A stretch of DNA of 64,000 bases, taken from positions 3,348,001 to 3,412,000 of the forward strand of contig NZ_CP139148.1 in the NCBI RefSeq assembly GCF_034058155.1. Direction: 5' to 3'. A program made the position numbers and the translations under genes. The DNA comes from Flavobacterium sp. KACC 22761 (GTDB lineage Bacteria > Bacteroidota > Bacteroidia > Flavobacteriales > Flavobacteriaceae). This document shows, one piece after another, positions 34,408 to 43,257 of the stretch; within the stretch, counting starts at the first letter, position 1; every line of letters begins with the position of its first letter. The notes under the pieces are model-generated. The model was not told the DNA's origin and made no database searches. It worked only from the letters and a program-made list of their open reading frames with translations.

Positions 34408-36399
34408 TTATTCTTGATTTAAATTACGCAACTGTTTTAATTTATCTTTCCACAATTCAAGGCTTTCCTTGTGGATTGCAATGTTTTTACGCACTTCTAA
34501 AACAATTGAATTTTCTTTTTTTGCATTTTTTGTATTAGTAAAAAACTGAATGTTGTTTTCTAATTGGAAAATTTCATTTTGAACTTCCTCGATTTTACGC
34601 ATAATAAAGATTTTTTCATTGTCTAATTTGCGTGTATCGTTGCTGTCTGAAAGTGAATCAATACGATTAGAAAAACGCATCATTTCGCTTTCTTTTTTGC
34701 TTAAGCTCAATTTTTCAAAAAGTGCATCCAGGATTTTGTTGAATTTGCCTTCAATATGACGTCTTGAAAACGGTACTTTTCCGTACCCTTTCCAGATTTC
34801 GATATGCTGTTTAATGGCATCCAAATCGGTTTTGTGATCTCCAGTAAGTTGATAAGCTCTCAAGATGTCCAAATATGCTTTTTTGTTGTCAAAAGCAGCT
34901 ACTTCATCAGCATTTTCTTCAGATTTATGTTCTTTTAGCTTGTCAAAATAATGATTGCAGGCATCTTTAAACTCTTTCCAGATTTTATCTGAATATTTTT
35001 TCGGAACGTGGCCAATTTGTTTCCACTCTTCCTGAATTTGTTTCATGATTGGAGTGGTAGAACTGAAATCAGTGCTTTCCTGGAGCTCTTTAGCTTTTGC
35101 TACAAGAGCCATTTTTTTGTTTAAATTATCGTTTTGATCTTTTTTGATGTCTTTATAGAACGAATTTTTGAATGCATTGAAGTTACGAACTGCGGTTTTA
35201 AAAGCGGCCCAAGTTTCTTCATTTACTTCCGAAGGGACTTTTCCTGCTGCGAAAAATTCATTTCTAAGTGCTTCAACTTTTTGGATCTGAACTAGCCATT
35301 GCGAATGCGAATTTACTTTTTCAGTTCCTAAAACTTCGATTTTGCCAATTATTTCTTTTTTCACTTCAAGATTTTTCTGCTCGTTTGCTCTTTGGCTTTC
35401 AAACAATAATTCTCTCTTGTCGTGGATTTTTTTTGTCAGTTCGCTGAATTTGTTCCAGATTGAATCACGATGTTCTTTAGAAACAGGTCCAATATCTTCT
35501 TTCCAAATTCTGTGTAAATCCTGTAGTTCACGGAATGCTTTGCTGATGTCAGTTTCATTAGCCAATTCCTCAACGCGTGTGATGATTTTTTGTTTTTGTT
35601 CCAAATTGTATTTGAAATCCAAATCTCTTGCTTCACGGTCTAAATGCAGATAATCATAGAAATTTTCTACATGGAAATGGTAATTGTTCCAAACGTGGTT
35701 GTATTTGTCTTTTGGGATTGCTCCAGCATTTTTCCATCTCTCTCTTAATTCATTAAAATGCTTAAGCGTATCTTTGATGTTTTCCTGCGGATTGATAAGC
35801 TCTTTTAGCTCTTCAACAATAGCAAGTCTGTTTTCCAAATTTGCTTTTAGATTGGTTTGCAAATGCTTGAAATGAGCATTTCTTTTTTCTCTAAAAACAT
35901 TATAATATTCATCAAATTTAGATTTTAAAGGAGAATGATATTCAAATTCTTCATTTGGATCTTGTTTTGAAGCGTTGAATTCCTCTTTTTTCTCTTCAAT
36001 TAAATGATTGTATTGCAGTAAAAATGACTTTTTAATTTCTTCAATATGATCTTTGACAGACATTACTTTGTCTATTTGAATCAGTTTTCTTAATTCATCA
36101 ACAAGAGCATCTAATGTAAAAGTGTCATAATCCTTCATAGGAATATCATGACGCTCTTTCAGCGTTTCATCTTCACTTTCTTCTGCATTAGAATTTGTAA
36201 TCGCGTCTAACGCTTGTTGATGATCATTTTCTTCAACAATTACGGTTTCTACTGGTGCAGTTTCTGTTTCTGAAACTGAATTTTCAGTAGTTGTTTCATC
36301 GCTTGATGCATCAATTGCGTCTTCTTGAATAGAATCAGTAGTATCGATTCCTAATTTTCCGTCTGCTTCTTGCAGGTTATCATTCTTTTCTTCTAACAT
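34408..36399 (-). CDS. DUF349 repeat protein
   Basis: 663 residues. The first ~90 residues are low-complexity and acidic (TDSIQEDAIDASSDETTTENS). Several DUF349 repeats follow, recognised by W-x3-G-x-VP/I-like cores: LRERWKNAGAIPKDKYNHVWNNY, IWKEDIGPVSKEHRDSIWNKF, EFFAAGKVPSEVNEETWAAFK, EEWKQIGHVPKKYSDKIWKEFKDA. A final long coiled coil (~590-660) closes it. All-helical and cytoplasmic; the function is not established to my knowledge. A good promoter lies directly upstream. Confidence 0.88.
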   Translation of the reverse strand: MLEEKNDNLQEADGKLGIDTTDSIQEDAIDASSDETTTENSVSETETAPVETVIVEENDHQQALDAITNSNAEESEDETLKERHDIPMKDYDTFTLDALVDELRKLIQIDKVMSVKDHIEEIKKSFLLQYNHLIEEKKEEFNASKQDPNEEFEYHSPLKSKFDEYYNVFREKRNAHFKHLQTNLKANLENRLAIVEELKELINPQENIKDTLKHFNELRERWKNAGAIPKDKYNHVWNNYHFHVENFYDYLHLDREARDLDFKYNLEQKQKIITRVEELANETDISKAFRELQDLHRIWKEDIGPVSKEHRDSIWNKFSELTKKIHDKRELLFESQRANEQKNLEVKKEIIGKIEVLGTEKVNSHSQWLVQIQKVEALRNEFFAAGKVPSEVNEETWAAFKTAVRNFNAFKNSFYKDIKKDQNDNLNKKMALVAKAKELQESTDFSSTTPIMKQIQEEWKQIGHVPKKYSDKIWKEFKDACNHYFDKLKEHKSEENADEVAAFDNKKAYLDILRAYQLTGDHKTDLDAIKQHIEIWKGYGKVPFSRRHIEGKFNKILDALFEKLSLSKKESEMMRFSNRIDSLSDSNDTRKLDNEKIFIMRKIEEVQNEIFQLENNIQFFTNTKNAKKENSIVLEVRKNIAIHKESLELWKDKLKQLRNLNQE

Positions 36400-36433
36400 C
36401 TTAAATGTATAAGGTTTGTACTTTAAACAGTGC

Positions 36434-36464
36434 GAAAGATAGTAAAGGTGTTTCTAAATACAAA
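36434..36464 (-). promoter_or_regulatory. Putative promoter of the DUF349 gene
   Basis: On the minus strand TTTG (36461-36464), a 19-base spacer and TATCTTTC (36434-36441) match the Bacteroidota promoter pattern. The predicted leader is about 30 bases. The 247-base gap up to 36646 shows no other feature. Confidence 0.5.
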
Positions 36465-36646
36465 ATAAATCACTTGTTTATGCTTTATTTTACGATGAAA
36501 TTCTTATTCTTTGCTCTGTTTTGCAAGTGTGATATATTAATTTTTACTTTTTCTTTAAATGAAGTGTAAATTTTAATTTCTTATAAATTTTGGAAAAAGA
36601 AAGGAAAAAAAGGCGTCAGATGATTAAAATTATTGTTTATCTAAAA

Positions 36647-37399
36647 TTAAAATAAAATTAACAATCCCATTTCTACTCCAAAGTTATATGATTTTTCTCC
36701 ACCAAAAGCTACGCTGGGGTGCACGTAAGCCAAATTAGTAGGTGTGATTTTTCGACCAAATTCTACAAAAGCATTATTTTGAAATCCGTCCAGAACATAA
36801 TTGTATCGAAAGGCTACATCGGTTGCAATCCAGTTTTTGCCAAAGAACCATAGAAAATTGTTTTCGAGTATGGTTACGCTAACATCACTTCGGTTGCTAG
36901 AACCTGCAAAACTTTGGGAATGTTCCATGTCAGAAATCCATAGAAACTTTTTTTGTTTAAAATATCTTGCATAAAAAACTGCTGGTATAACAACCCATTT
37001 TCCGCTTCCAAAACTTGGATCGACGGCTGAGTTTGCCGTTACTCTAGTTCTAACGGCAAAACCTTCATTTTTTTTAAAGTAAGGAATGTAGCTAATTCCG
37101 GCGCCAACATCGCCAAGACCAGTTTGATTAGTAGAATTTGAATTGGTTGAAATTAAAGGAAGATCAAATCGAAGATTCCAAGATTTATTTCCAATAGGGT
37201 GTAAGACACGTAAATTAGTGGTGTTGAAGGAACCGTTTTTCGTGTCTAGATATTCATTGTAAAGTAAAATAGTTTTTAAGAAATAATTAAAACGAGGTTC
37301 GTTAAATGGTCCCTCGCTTCTGTTGATATCTTCATCTTGTGCTTTGACAACAAATGAGAATAGAAAAAACAGAAAAATGTAAAGTAATTTTTTTTTCAT
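36647..37399 (-). CDS. Outer-membrane beta-barrel-like protein
   Basis: 250 residues from the ATG at 37399. A signal peptide (KKKLLYIFLFFLFSFVVKAQ) is followed by alternating beta-strand-like segments (NLRFDLPLISTNSNS, LGDVGAGISYIPYF, FAVRTRVTANSAVDPSFGSGKWVVIPAVFYARYF, WIATDVAFRYNYVLDG) and an aromatic C-terminus (LLILF). This resembles small transporter-like barrels of the phenol-degradation MetA type; that name is a weak family guess. Substrate unknown. It is the last gene downstream of aroE on the strand, 66 bases apart. Confidence 0.65.
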   Translation of the reverse strand: MKKKLLYIFLFFLFSFVVKAQDEDINRSEGPFNEPRFNYFLKTILLYNEYLDTKNGSFNTTNLRVLHPIGNKSWNLRFDLPLISTNSNSTNQTGLGDVGAGISYIPYFKKNEGFAVRTRVTANSAVDPSFGSGKWVVIPAVFYARYFKQKKFLWISDMEHSQSFAGSSNRSDVSVTILENNFLWFFGKNWIATDVAFRYNYVLDGFQNNAFVEFGRKITPTNLAYVHPSVAFGGEKSYNFGVEMGLLILF

Positions 37400-37465
37400 A
37401 ACTGTCTGCAAATGAGTAGACTAATTTACAAAAATTACTTTAACATTTTAACAGTCACCATTTTT

Positions 37466-38215
37466 TTATTTGTTCCATATTTTCCAAGCTTTTTCAGCTT
37501 GAAAAATTAACATATCATAACCATTTTTTATAATTGCACCTCTTTCTTTAGCATTTTTCAAAAACTGAGTCTCCGCCGGATTGTAGATTAAATCGCAGGC
37601 AATATGTTTTTCTGTGAAAAATTCATAAGGCAAGTCAGGACAAGCTTCAATGTTTGGGCTTGTTCCTATTGGGGTACAATTGATTATGATTTGAAAATTA
37701 TCAAAAGTTGTTGCATTGATCAAGCTATAATCAATGATGTTTTCTCTAGCTTCACGAGATACAAAAACATACGGAATGTCAAGTTCATCAAGTGCAAAAG
37801 CTACACCTTTTGAAGCGCCTCCGGTTCCTAAAATCAAAGCTTTTTTATGATGTGGTTCAAGTAAAGGCTTTAAGGATTTTTTGAATCCATAATAATCAGT
37901 GTTGTAGCCTTTCAATTTACCTTTTTTGGTGAATTTAATGGTGTTTACAGCGCCAATCAAAGTGGCTTTTGTTGAAAGTTTATCTAAAAAGGGAATAACT
38001 TGCTCTTTGTAAGGAATGGTAACATTCAAGCCTTTCAAATCAGGATTGTTTTTTAGCAATCCTTTGAAATGGCTGATTTCAGAAATGTCGAAGTTTTCGT
38101 AGGTGTTGCCCGCAAAAACTTCGTTGTTGAATTTTTCTGTAAAATATCCTTTTGAAAAAGAGTAACTTATATTACGGCCCAATAAGCCAAATCGTCTTTT
38201 TAGAGTATCAATCAT
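37466..38215 (-). CDS. aroE: Shikimate dehydrogenase
   Basis: 249 residues; reduces 3-dehydroshikimate with NADPH in aromatic amino-acid synthesis. Motifs: FGLLGRNISYSFSKGYF (substrate SxS site), GLNVTIPYKEQVIPFLDKLS (catalytic Lys), GAVNTI, ILGTGGASKGVAFALDEL (NADP loop) and GYDMLIFQAEKAWKIW at the end. It lies 2 bases after the TPR gene, so it is co-transcribed with it. Confidence 0.93.
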   Translation of the reverse strand: MIDTLKRRFGLLGRNISYSFSKGYFTEKFNNEVFAGNTYENFDISEISHFKGLLKNNPDLKGLNVTIPYKEQVIPFLDKLSTKATLIGAVNTIKFTKKGKLKGYNTDYYGFKKSLKPLLEPHHKKALILGTGGASKGVAFALDELDIPYVFVSREARENIIDYSLINATTFDNFQIIINCTPIGTSPNIEACPDLPYEFFTEKHIACDLIYNPAETQFLKNAKERGAIIKNGYDMLIFQAEKAWKIWNK

Positions 38216-38217
38216 CC

Positions 38218-39612
38218 TTATTTCTTATGTTTTTCGATGTAATTTTTAACCATTTTTTTTGACCATACTACAGGGAACAAGTCCTCGATTAAGATGTAAT
38301 TGTCAAAGTTTAAACGCAATCCATTACTTAAATGGAATTTTGCTTTTGTATTGTCTTGAATCATGAAATACAATCCAGCTAATCGGTACTCAATTTCGTT
38401 TTCTTCTGGAAAATATTCTGATGCTTGCAATAATGTCTGAATCGCACTTTCAAATTCGCCAAGAAATTGAAGAATGTCAACCCAAAACAACCAAGTGTCT
38501 AGTGCATAATCTCCAAATTCTACTGCTTTTCTATATCCAAATTCAGCTTCTTCAAAAAAATTCATTTGTTTATTGATTGTCGCGTAGCGTTTCCAGTACA
38601 AACGATTTTGATTGTCAATTGCCAAAGCTTTGTTTACAAAAAACAATGCTTTTTGGAAATTTTTCTGGCGCATATAAAAATCAGTAATCGCAATCCATCC
38701 TTTATCCAAAAGCGGATCTTCGTGAACGGTTTGATTATAATACTGAAGCGCTTTTACCGCATTTCCAAGTTTTTCGTAACATTTTCCAATACGCAATAAA
38801 GCATATGATGTTGCATCATCCAGCTCAATTGTACGATTGTAGCTTTCAATTGCTTCGTTGTATTTTTTAAGACGTTCATAAGCTTTCGCTTTTTCCATAA
38901 ACGCGCCTAAAAATTCATCATCAATAAGCGTTGCATAGTCAAAAGCGCGAATTGCGGCTTCATATTCTTTTACGCCATAATGCAAGCGTCCAAGCTGATG
39001 CCAGGCAATTTCACTATACGGATTTCTGTTAATATATTCGTTAAGATAAACGATAGCTTCCTGATTTTGGTCTAAAAATTCAAAACAGTACACTACGTTG
39101 TATAAGGCCGACTGGTCTTCTAAATCTTCTTCAAGACATTTGATGAAGCTGTCTTTTGCCATCTCAAGATTATCCATAAAAAGATATTCCATTCCAATCA
39201 AGTTGTACACATCAGCATAATCATCTGTATATTGCAAAGCAATTTTCAGTAATTCTACAGCTTTTTCGTGTTGATCTCTTTTAGAGCAGATATTGGCTTT
39301 CTGGATATAAATTTCCTCGTTGTTCGGTTCAATTGCATACAACTCGTTTAAAAGCTTCTCGGCGATATCGAGTTTGTCGTCGTAAACCAGCATTTCTACT
39401 TGTACTAATTTTAAGCCTGTAGATTTTGGATGCTGATCTAATGCAAGTTTTAAGGCTTTTTTTGCTAAATTGGCCTTGCCTATATCTAAATAATGAAGAA
39501 TAATTTCTTCAAATTCTTCAGAATCAAAAAAGAGTACTTTGTTAGTTTTTAACATCGACTCAAATTTGGATAGAGATAGGTTATAATCTTCTTCTTCGTT
39601 GCTTAATTGCAT
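38218..39612 (-). CDS. Cytoplasmic TPR protein
   Basis: 464 residues, no signal peptide, with about ten TPR units (AEKLLNELYAIEPNNEEIYIQKANICSKRDQHEKAVELLKIAL, AWHQLGRLHYGVKEYEAAIRAFDYATLIDDEF, AYERLKKYNEAIESYNRTIELDDATSYALLRIGKCYEKLGN). A protein-interaction scaffold of unknown partner. First gene of a TPR-aroE unit. Behind its start lies a 267-base gap (39613-39879) without recognisable features. Confidence 0.85.
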   Translation of the reverse strand: MQLSNEEEDYNLSLSKFESMLKTNKVLFFDSEEFEEIILHYLDIGKANLAKKALKLALDQHPKSTGLKLVQVEMLVYDDKLDIAEKLLNELYAIEPNNEEIYIQKANICSKRDQHEKAVELLKIALQYTDDYADVYNLIGMEYLFMDNLEMAKDSFIKCLEEDLEDQSALYNVVYCFEFLDQNQEAIVYLNEYINRNPYSEIAWHQLGRLHYGVKEYEAAIRAFDYATLIDDEFLGAFMEKAKAYERLKKYNEAIESYNRTIELDDATSYALLRIGKCYEKLGNAVKALQYYNQTVHEDPLLDKGWIAITDFYMRQKNFQKALFFVNKALAIDNQNRLYWKRYATINKQMNFFEEAEFGYRKAVEFGDYALDTWLFWVDILQFLGEFESAIQTLLQASEYFPEENEIEYRLAGLYFMIQDNTKAKFHLSNGLRLNFDNYILIEDLFPVVWSKKMVKNYIEKHKK

Positions 39613-39879
39613 ACTTTCTCTATTTGAAATTAGCCTGTTATAAATTTAGGCAACCATATAATTGTTGTAAGGAAAGGGAATTAATTGTTTTGAACAATTT
39701 AATTAACAAAATATGATGTTTTTTATTCGGTTTTAGGAAGAAATATCCTTTATTCTTAAAGGATTAACTTCGTTTTTGTTCTTTTTTATTTTCAAAGATG
39801 AATTTTATTCAATTGAAAATGTGTTGTTTATTATTTGATGTCGTCGTGTTGAAATTTGAAAAATCATCTCAAAATTGAG

Positions 39880-41070
39880 TTATTTTTGTTTTTCCAATAT
39901 TTCATCCATCACAGCCAAAATTGTTGCACAACCTTCTCTAATTTCATCTTCTGAAATGGTCAAAGGAGGCGTTATTCTGATCGCACATCCTTCAAATAAA
40001 AGCCAAAATAAAATCAATCCTTTGTCTTGGCAATTTAAGATGACTTCATTTGTAATTTCAGCCGATTCTGTCATGGCGGCCAACATCAATCCTTTTCCTC
40101 TTACTTCTGTTATCAAAGGATGTACCAAAAGCGATCTGAAGAGTTTTTCCTTCTCAAGCGTTTCTGCCATTAAATTTGTTTCAGTTAATTCCTGCAAAGT
40201 AGCAAGACAAGCTGACGCAATGACAGGATGTCCTCCAAAAGTTGTGATATGTCCTAATTTGGGATTTTCGGTGAGCAGATCCATTTTTTCGGCAGAAGCA
40301 GTAAATGCGCCAACTGGCATGCCGCCTCCCATTCCTTTTCCCATTACCACAATATCTGGTACGACGTCATAGTTTTGAAAACCAAAAAGCTTTCCTGTTC
40401 GCCCGAAACCAGGCTGAATTTCATCAACAATCATCAAGGCTCCAACTTCATCACAACGCTTGCGGACTTTCTCCAGATAATTGTTTTTTGGCTGAATAAA
40501 TCCAGCGCCTCCTTGTATGGTTTCTAATAAAATTGCAGCTGTTCTAGTGGTTATTTTTTGTAAATCTTCTTCATTGTTGAAGGTAACAAAATCAACATCT
40601 GGAAGAAGCGGTCTAAAAGCTTGTTTGCGCTCTTCAAAACCCATAACGCTCATAGAACCCATTGTGTTTCCGTGATACGCATTATGGCAAGAAATCAATT
40701 GGCTGCGTCCCGTGGTTCTTTTGGCTAGTTTTAAAGCGCCTTCAATCGCTTCTGTGCCAGAATTTACCAAATAAGTTTTGTTTAAAGATTCAGGTAGGAG
40801 CGAAGCCATCAATTTGCAATATTGAACCGCCGGACTTTGTGAATATTCGCCATAAACCATAACATGCGAATATTTGTCCAATTGATCTTTTATCGCCTGA
40901 TTGACACGTGGATGCTGGTGCCCAAGCGTACAAGCAGAAACACCTGCAACGAAATCTAAATATTTTTTATCGTTTGTATCGTAAATATAAGAGCCAATGG
41001 CGTGAGAAACTTCCATTCCTAAGGGATAAGGAGAAGTTTGTGCCTGATATTTTATAAAATCTGGATTCAT
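39880..41070 (-). CDS. Class III PLP-dependent aminotransferase
   Basis: 396 residues of the ornithine/acetylornithine/4-aminobutyrate aminotransferase superfamily. Motifs: SHAIGSYIYDTNDKKYLDFVAGVSACTLGHQHPRV, VNSGTEAIEGALKLAKRTTGR, the Asp in LMIVDEIQPGFGRTGKLFG, and the PLP Lys in VVMGKGMGGGMPVGAF. The exact amino donor is not clear. The gene stands alone, without arginine or lysine pathway neighbours. Only the repeat text at 41080-41120 separates it from the OstA-like gene upstream. Confidence 0.85.
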   Translation of the reverse strand: MNPDFIKYQAQTSPYPLGMEVSHAIGSYIYDTNDKKYLDFVAGVSACTLGHQHPRVNQAIKDQLDKYSHVMVYGEYSQSPAVQYCKLMASLLPESLNKTYLVNSGTEAIEGALKLAKRTTGRSQLISCHNAYHGNTMGSMSVMGFEERKQAFRPLLPDVDFVTFNNEEDLQKITTRTAAILLETIQGGAGFIQPKNNYLEKVRKRCDEVGALMIVDEIQPGFGRTGKLFGFQNYDVVPDIVVMGKGMGGGMPVGAFTASAEKMDLLTENPKLGHITTFGGHPVIASACLATLQELTETNLMAETLEKEKLFRSLLVHPLITEVRGKGLMLAAMTESAEITNEVILNCQDKGLILFWLLFEGCAIRITPPLTISEDEIREGCATILAVMDEILEKQK

Positions 41071-41218
41071 TTTTTTTAAGGTTCAAAGTGGCAAAGGTAC
41101 TAAGGGACTAAGTTTTTTATTTTTGGCTTAGGTTAATTTTGCACCAAGATTAAATTTTCTATACTAAATTTCTAGAAAAAGGTCAAGTAAGCTGAAGACT
41201 GAGACTGAAAACCGAATA

Positions 41219-42898
41219 CTATTTCGAAGTTTTTGCTGGAGCAGTTTTGGCAGCAGGTTTCTTTTTATCGTAATTCAAGGTTTCTTTCCTGACTTTCATC
41301 GGGATGTCTTTGCCTTTTTGTTCTTGCTCTTTTCCTTCTTTTACTAATTTTTCGTTTAGTTCATTGTCTTCATCGGTAAAAATATCATCTTTAGATTTTA
41401 TTCGTTCATCACCGCGCCAATGCAAACCTCTAAGTTTTCGTGCATTTTCAGGCAAATCGGCTTCAGGATATAAATCTCCGTCGACGTTTGTAAAAAGAGT
41501 CAGAGTTTCGATTTGATTGTCTTCAATAATCAAATTGATTTTACTGCTCACGCTTTTGTCGATTCCAACAAGCTCATTTTGATCATTTCGACTATAGTAA
41601 ATTACTTCGGTGTTTTTGATAATATCAACATTGTGAAGTTTTCCATCTTTGAATTTTCCAAATAAATTGAGCCCTTTTACCTGGTTAAATCCAGTTCCTA
41701 ATGTGTCCCGCGAGACTAGAAAAGTGTTGTTCAATACTTTTAGCGAATCTATTTTTTTGGTATTGTTATCGCCAATCAAATGCATAACATCACCCGTAAT
41801 TTGGCTTTCTCCACTCCATAAAATAGGATTTCCTATCAATTTTGTTAATGCAGTTTTAGAGTTTGAATGAATCGAATCACATTTGCCGCTCATATCCGTT
41901 TTATAGAAACGAACATTATTATAAGCTCTTAAAATTCGTTCACCTTCTTTTCCAGTCACCATTAATTTTTTTCCATGAATGTAAACTGAATCATTTTCGA
42001 CAAAATTTACGGCAACAGCTCTTTTGGTTACAAACATCGAATCTTTCAATTTGTAAATTTCGGCATAATGCCCCTTTACAATACCACGATTTATAGAGTC
42101 GGTTATTTTTACATTTCGAGTTGCCGATGCAAATTCAATATTCCGGTTATAATACAAACTATCGCCTTCAATGCGCCTATCGTCATATTTTATGTATGAT
42201 TTTCGGAGAAAATGAGCGAGGTTTTTCTTCGTATCATAAAAACCTTTTTCGGTATAAATATAATTGGCTTTGCTTGTAATAGTCGAAGGTCCGAGTAAAT
42301 AAGTATGTCCAGAATTGCTGTAATAATCCAAATGATTTGATTTGATTACGTATTTCGGATTGGTAATCGTTACTTCGGTTAAAAATTGGAATTTTTTCTC
42401 CTCCACAAAATAGCGCCCTGATTTGCTTACCAAAGTGTTGTCTTTGTTGACAATTGTTCCTTTTGTATTGTAAAAAACCTGCTGTACATTTCGGTCAAAA
42501 TTAATTGTATCGGTTTGCAAAGTAGCATCCGGCGAAGTCATTACTGCGTCTCCAGTAGCAAACGCTTTTTTCAGGTTTCCGTTGTATTCGGCATATTTGC
42601 TGTTTAAGTATAAAGTATCACCTTGTACCAATTGTACATTTCCAAATGCTTTTAAGTAATTTTCTTTTTGAAAAAAATAGGCTTTGTTGCAGGTCAAAAC
42701 CACTCCATCATGGTTTATTTTTACGTTTCCAGTTAATAAAACCGCATCTGGTGCTATTTCCTGGTTGACGTCAGAAAAGTCAGCGTTCTCGATAATTATT
42801 TTTTTAGCTCCCGGCTTATTTTTTGATGCCTGTGCAAAACCAAATTGCACAGCTAATAACAGCAGACAAAAAGATATGAAAAAGAGTGATTTCTTCAA
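41219..42898 (-). CDS. OstA-like protein (LPS/envelope transport, OstA/LptA-LptD type domain)
   Basis: 559 residues starting at a TTG (42898); no ATG lies in frame near the signal peptide KKSLFFISFCLLLLAVQFGFAQ. The body carries OstA beta-jellyroll repeats: IAPDAVLLTGNVKINHDGVVLTCNKAYFFQKENYLKAFGNVQLVQGDTLYLNSKYAEYNG, with several later copies. The C-terminus is Lys/Pro/Ala-rich (KKPAAKTAPAKTSK). This family is thought to bind or carry LPS across the periplasm. A TAAATTTG box at 42915-42922 lies 16 bases upstream of the TTG. Confidence 0.85.
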   Translation of the reverse strand: MKKSLFFISFCLLLLAVQFGFAQASKNKPGAKKIIIENADFSDVNQEIAPDAVLLTGNVKINHDGVVLTCNKAYFFQKENYLKAFGNVQLVQGDTLYLNSKYAEYNGNLKKAFATGDAVMTSPDATLQTDTINFDRNVQQVFYNTKGTIVNKDNTLVSKSGRYFVEEKKFQFLTEVTITNPKYVIKSNHLDYYSNSGHTYLLGPSTITSKANYIYTEKGFYDTKKNLAHFLRKSYIKYDDRRIEGDSLYYNRNIEFASATRNVKITDSINRGIVKGHYAEIYKLKDSMFVTKRAVAVNFVENDSVYIHGKKLMVTGKEGERILRAYNNVRFYKTDMSGKCDSIHSNSKTALTKLIGNPILWSGESQITGDVMHLIGDNNTKKIDSLKVLNNTFLVSRDTLGTGFNQVKGLNLFGKFKDGKLHNVDIIKNTEVIYYSRNDQNELVGIDKSVSSKINLIIEDNQIETLTLFTNVDGDLYPEADLPENARKLRGLHWRGDERIKSKDDIFTDEDNELNEKLVKEGKEQEQKGKDIPMKVRKETLNYDKKKPAAKTAPAKTSK

Positions 42899-42970
42899 TT
42901 GATTAAATTTTTGTCAAATTTATGAAAAAGGTTACAACCATATAATGTTATTAGGATTAATTTATATTTT

Positions 42971-43080
42971 TAGGTTCAGAGGCCCAAACGGGCAAATGTC
43001 AAAGTTTTAAAATGATTTTTTTTACATTTTTATTGATTTTTAAAGAGTTTTGTGTCTTTGTAACTTTGAACCTCTGAATC
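42971..43080. repeat. GGTTCAGAGGC / AACCTCTGAA inverted repeat block
   Basis: aggttcagaggcccaaa near 42972 faces its imperfect complement tttgaacctctgaatct near 43066; between them lies a half-copy of the gtcaaagttttaaa repeat. It lies in the 359-base gap between the divergent OstA and GH13 genes (42899-43257), which otherwise holds their promoters. Confidence 0.55.
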
Positions 43081-43164
43081 TTAAATTTATCAACAAAATA
43101 ACCAACTCTCACGTTGTAGTAAACTGTTTTTTGCTGATTCTCAAACAATTTAAAATCAGTTTTA

Positions 43165-43193
43165 TTTGAGTTTTAAAAATTAGAGTAAATTTA
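43165..43193 (+). promoter_or_regulatory. Putative promoter of the GH13 lipoprotein gene
   Basis: TTTG (43165-43168), a 17-base spacer and TAAATTTA (43186-43193) fit the Bacteroidota pattern with one mismatch. Predicted start about 43197, giving a 60-base leader to the ATG at 43258. Confidence 0.45.
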
Positions 43194-43257
43194 GGAAATG
43201 ATTTTCAGAACCAAATTTTATTCTGAAATCTTAAAAAAGACTGATTTTATAAAGAAT

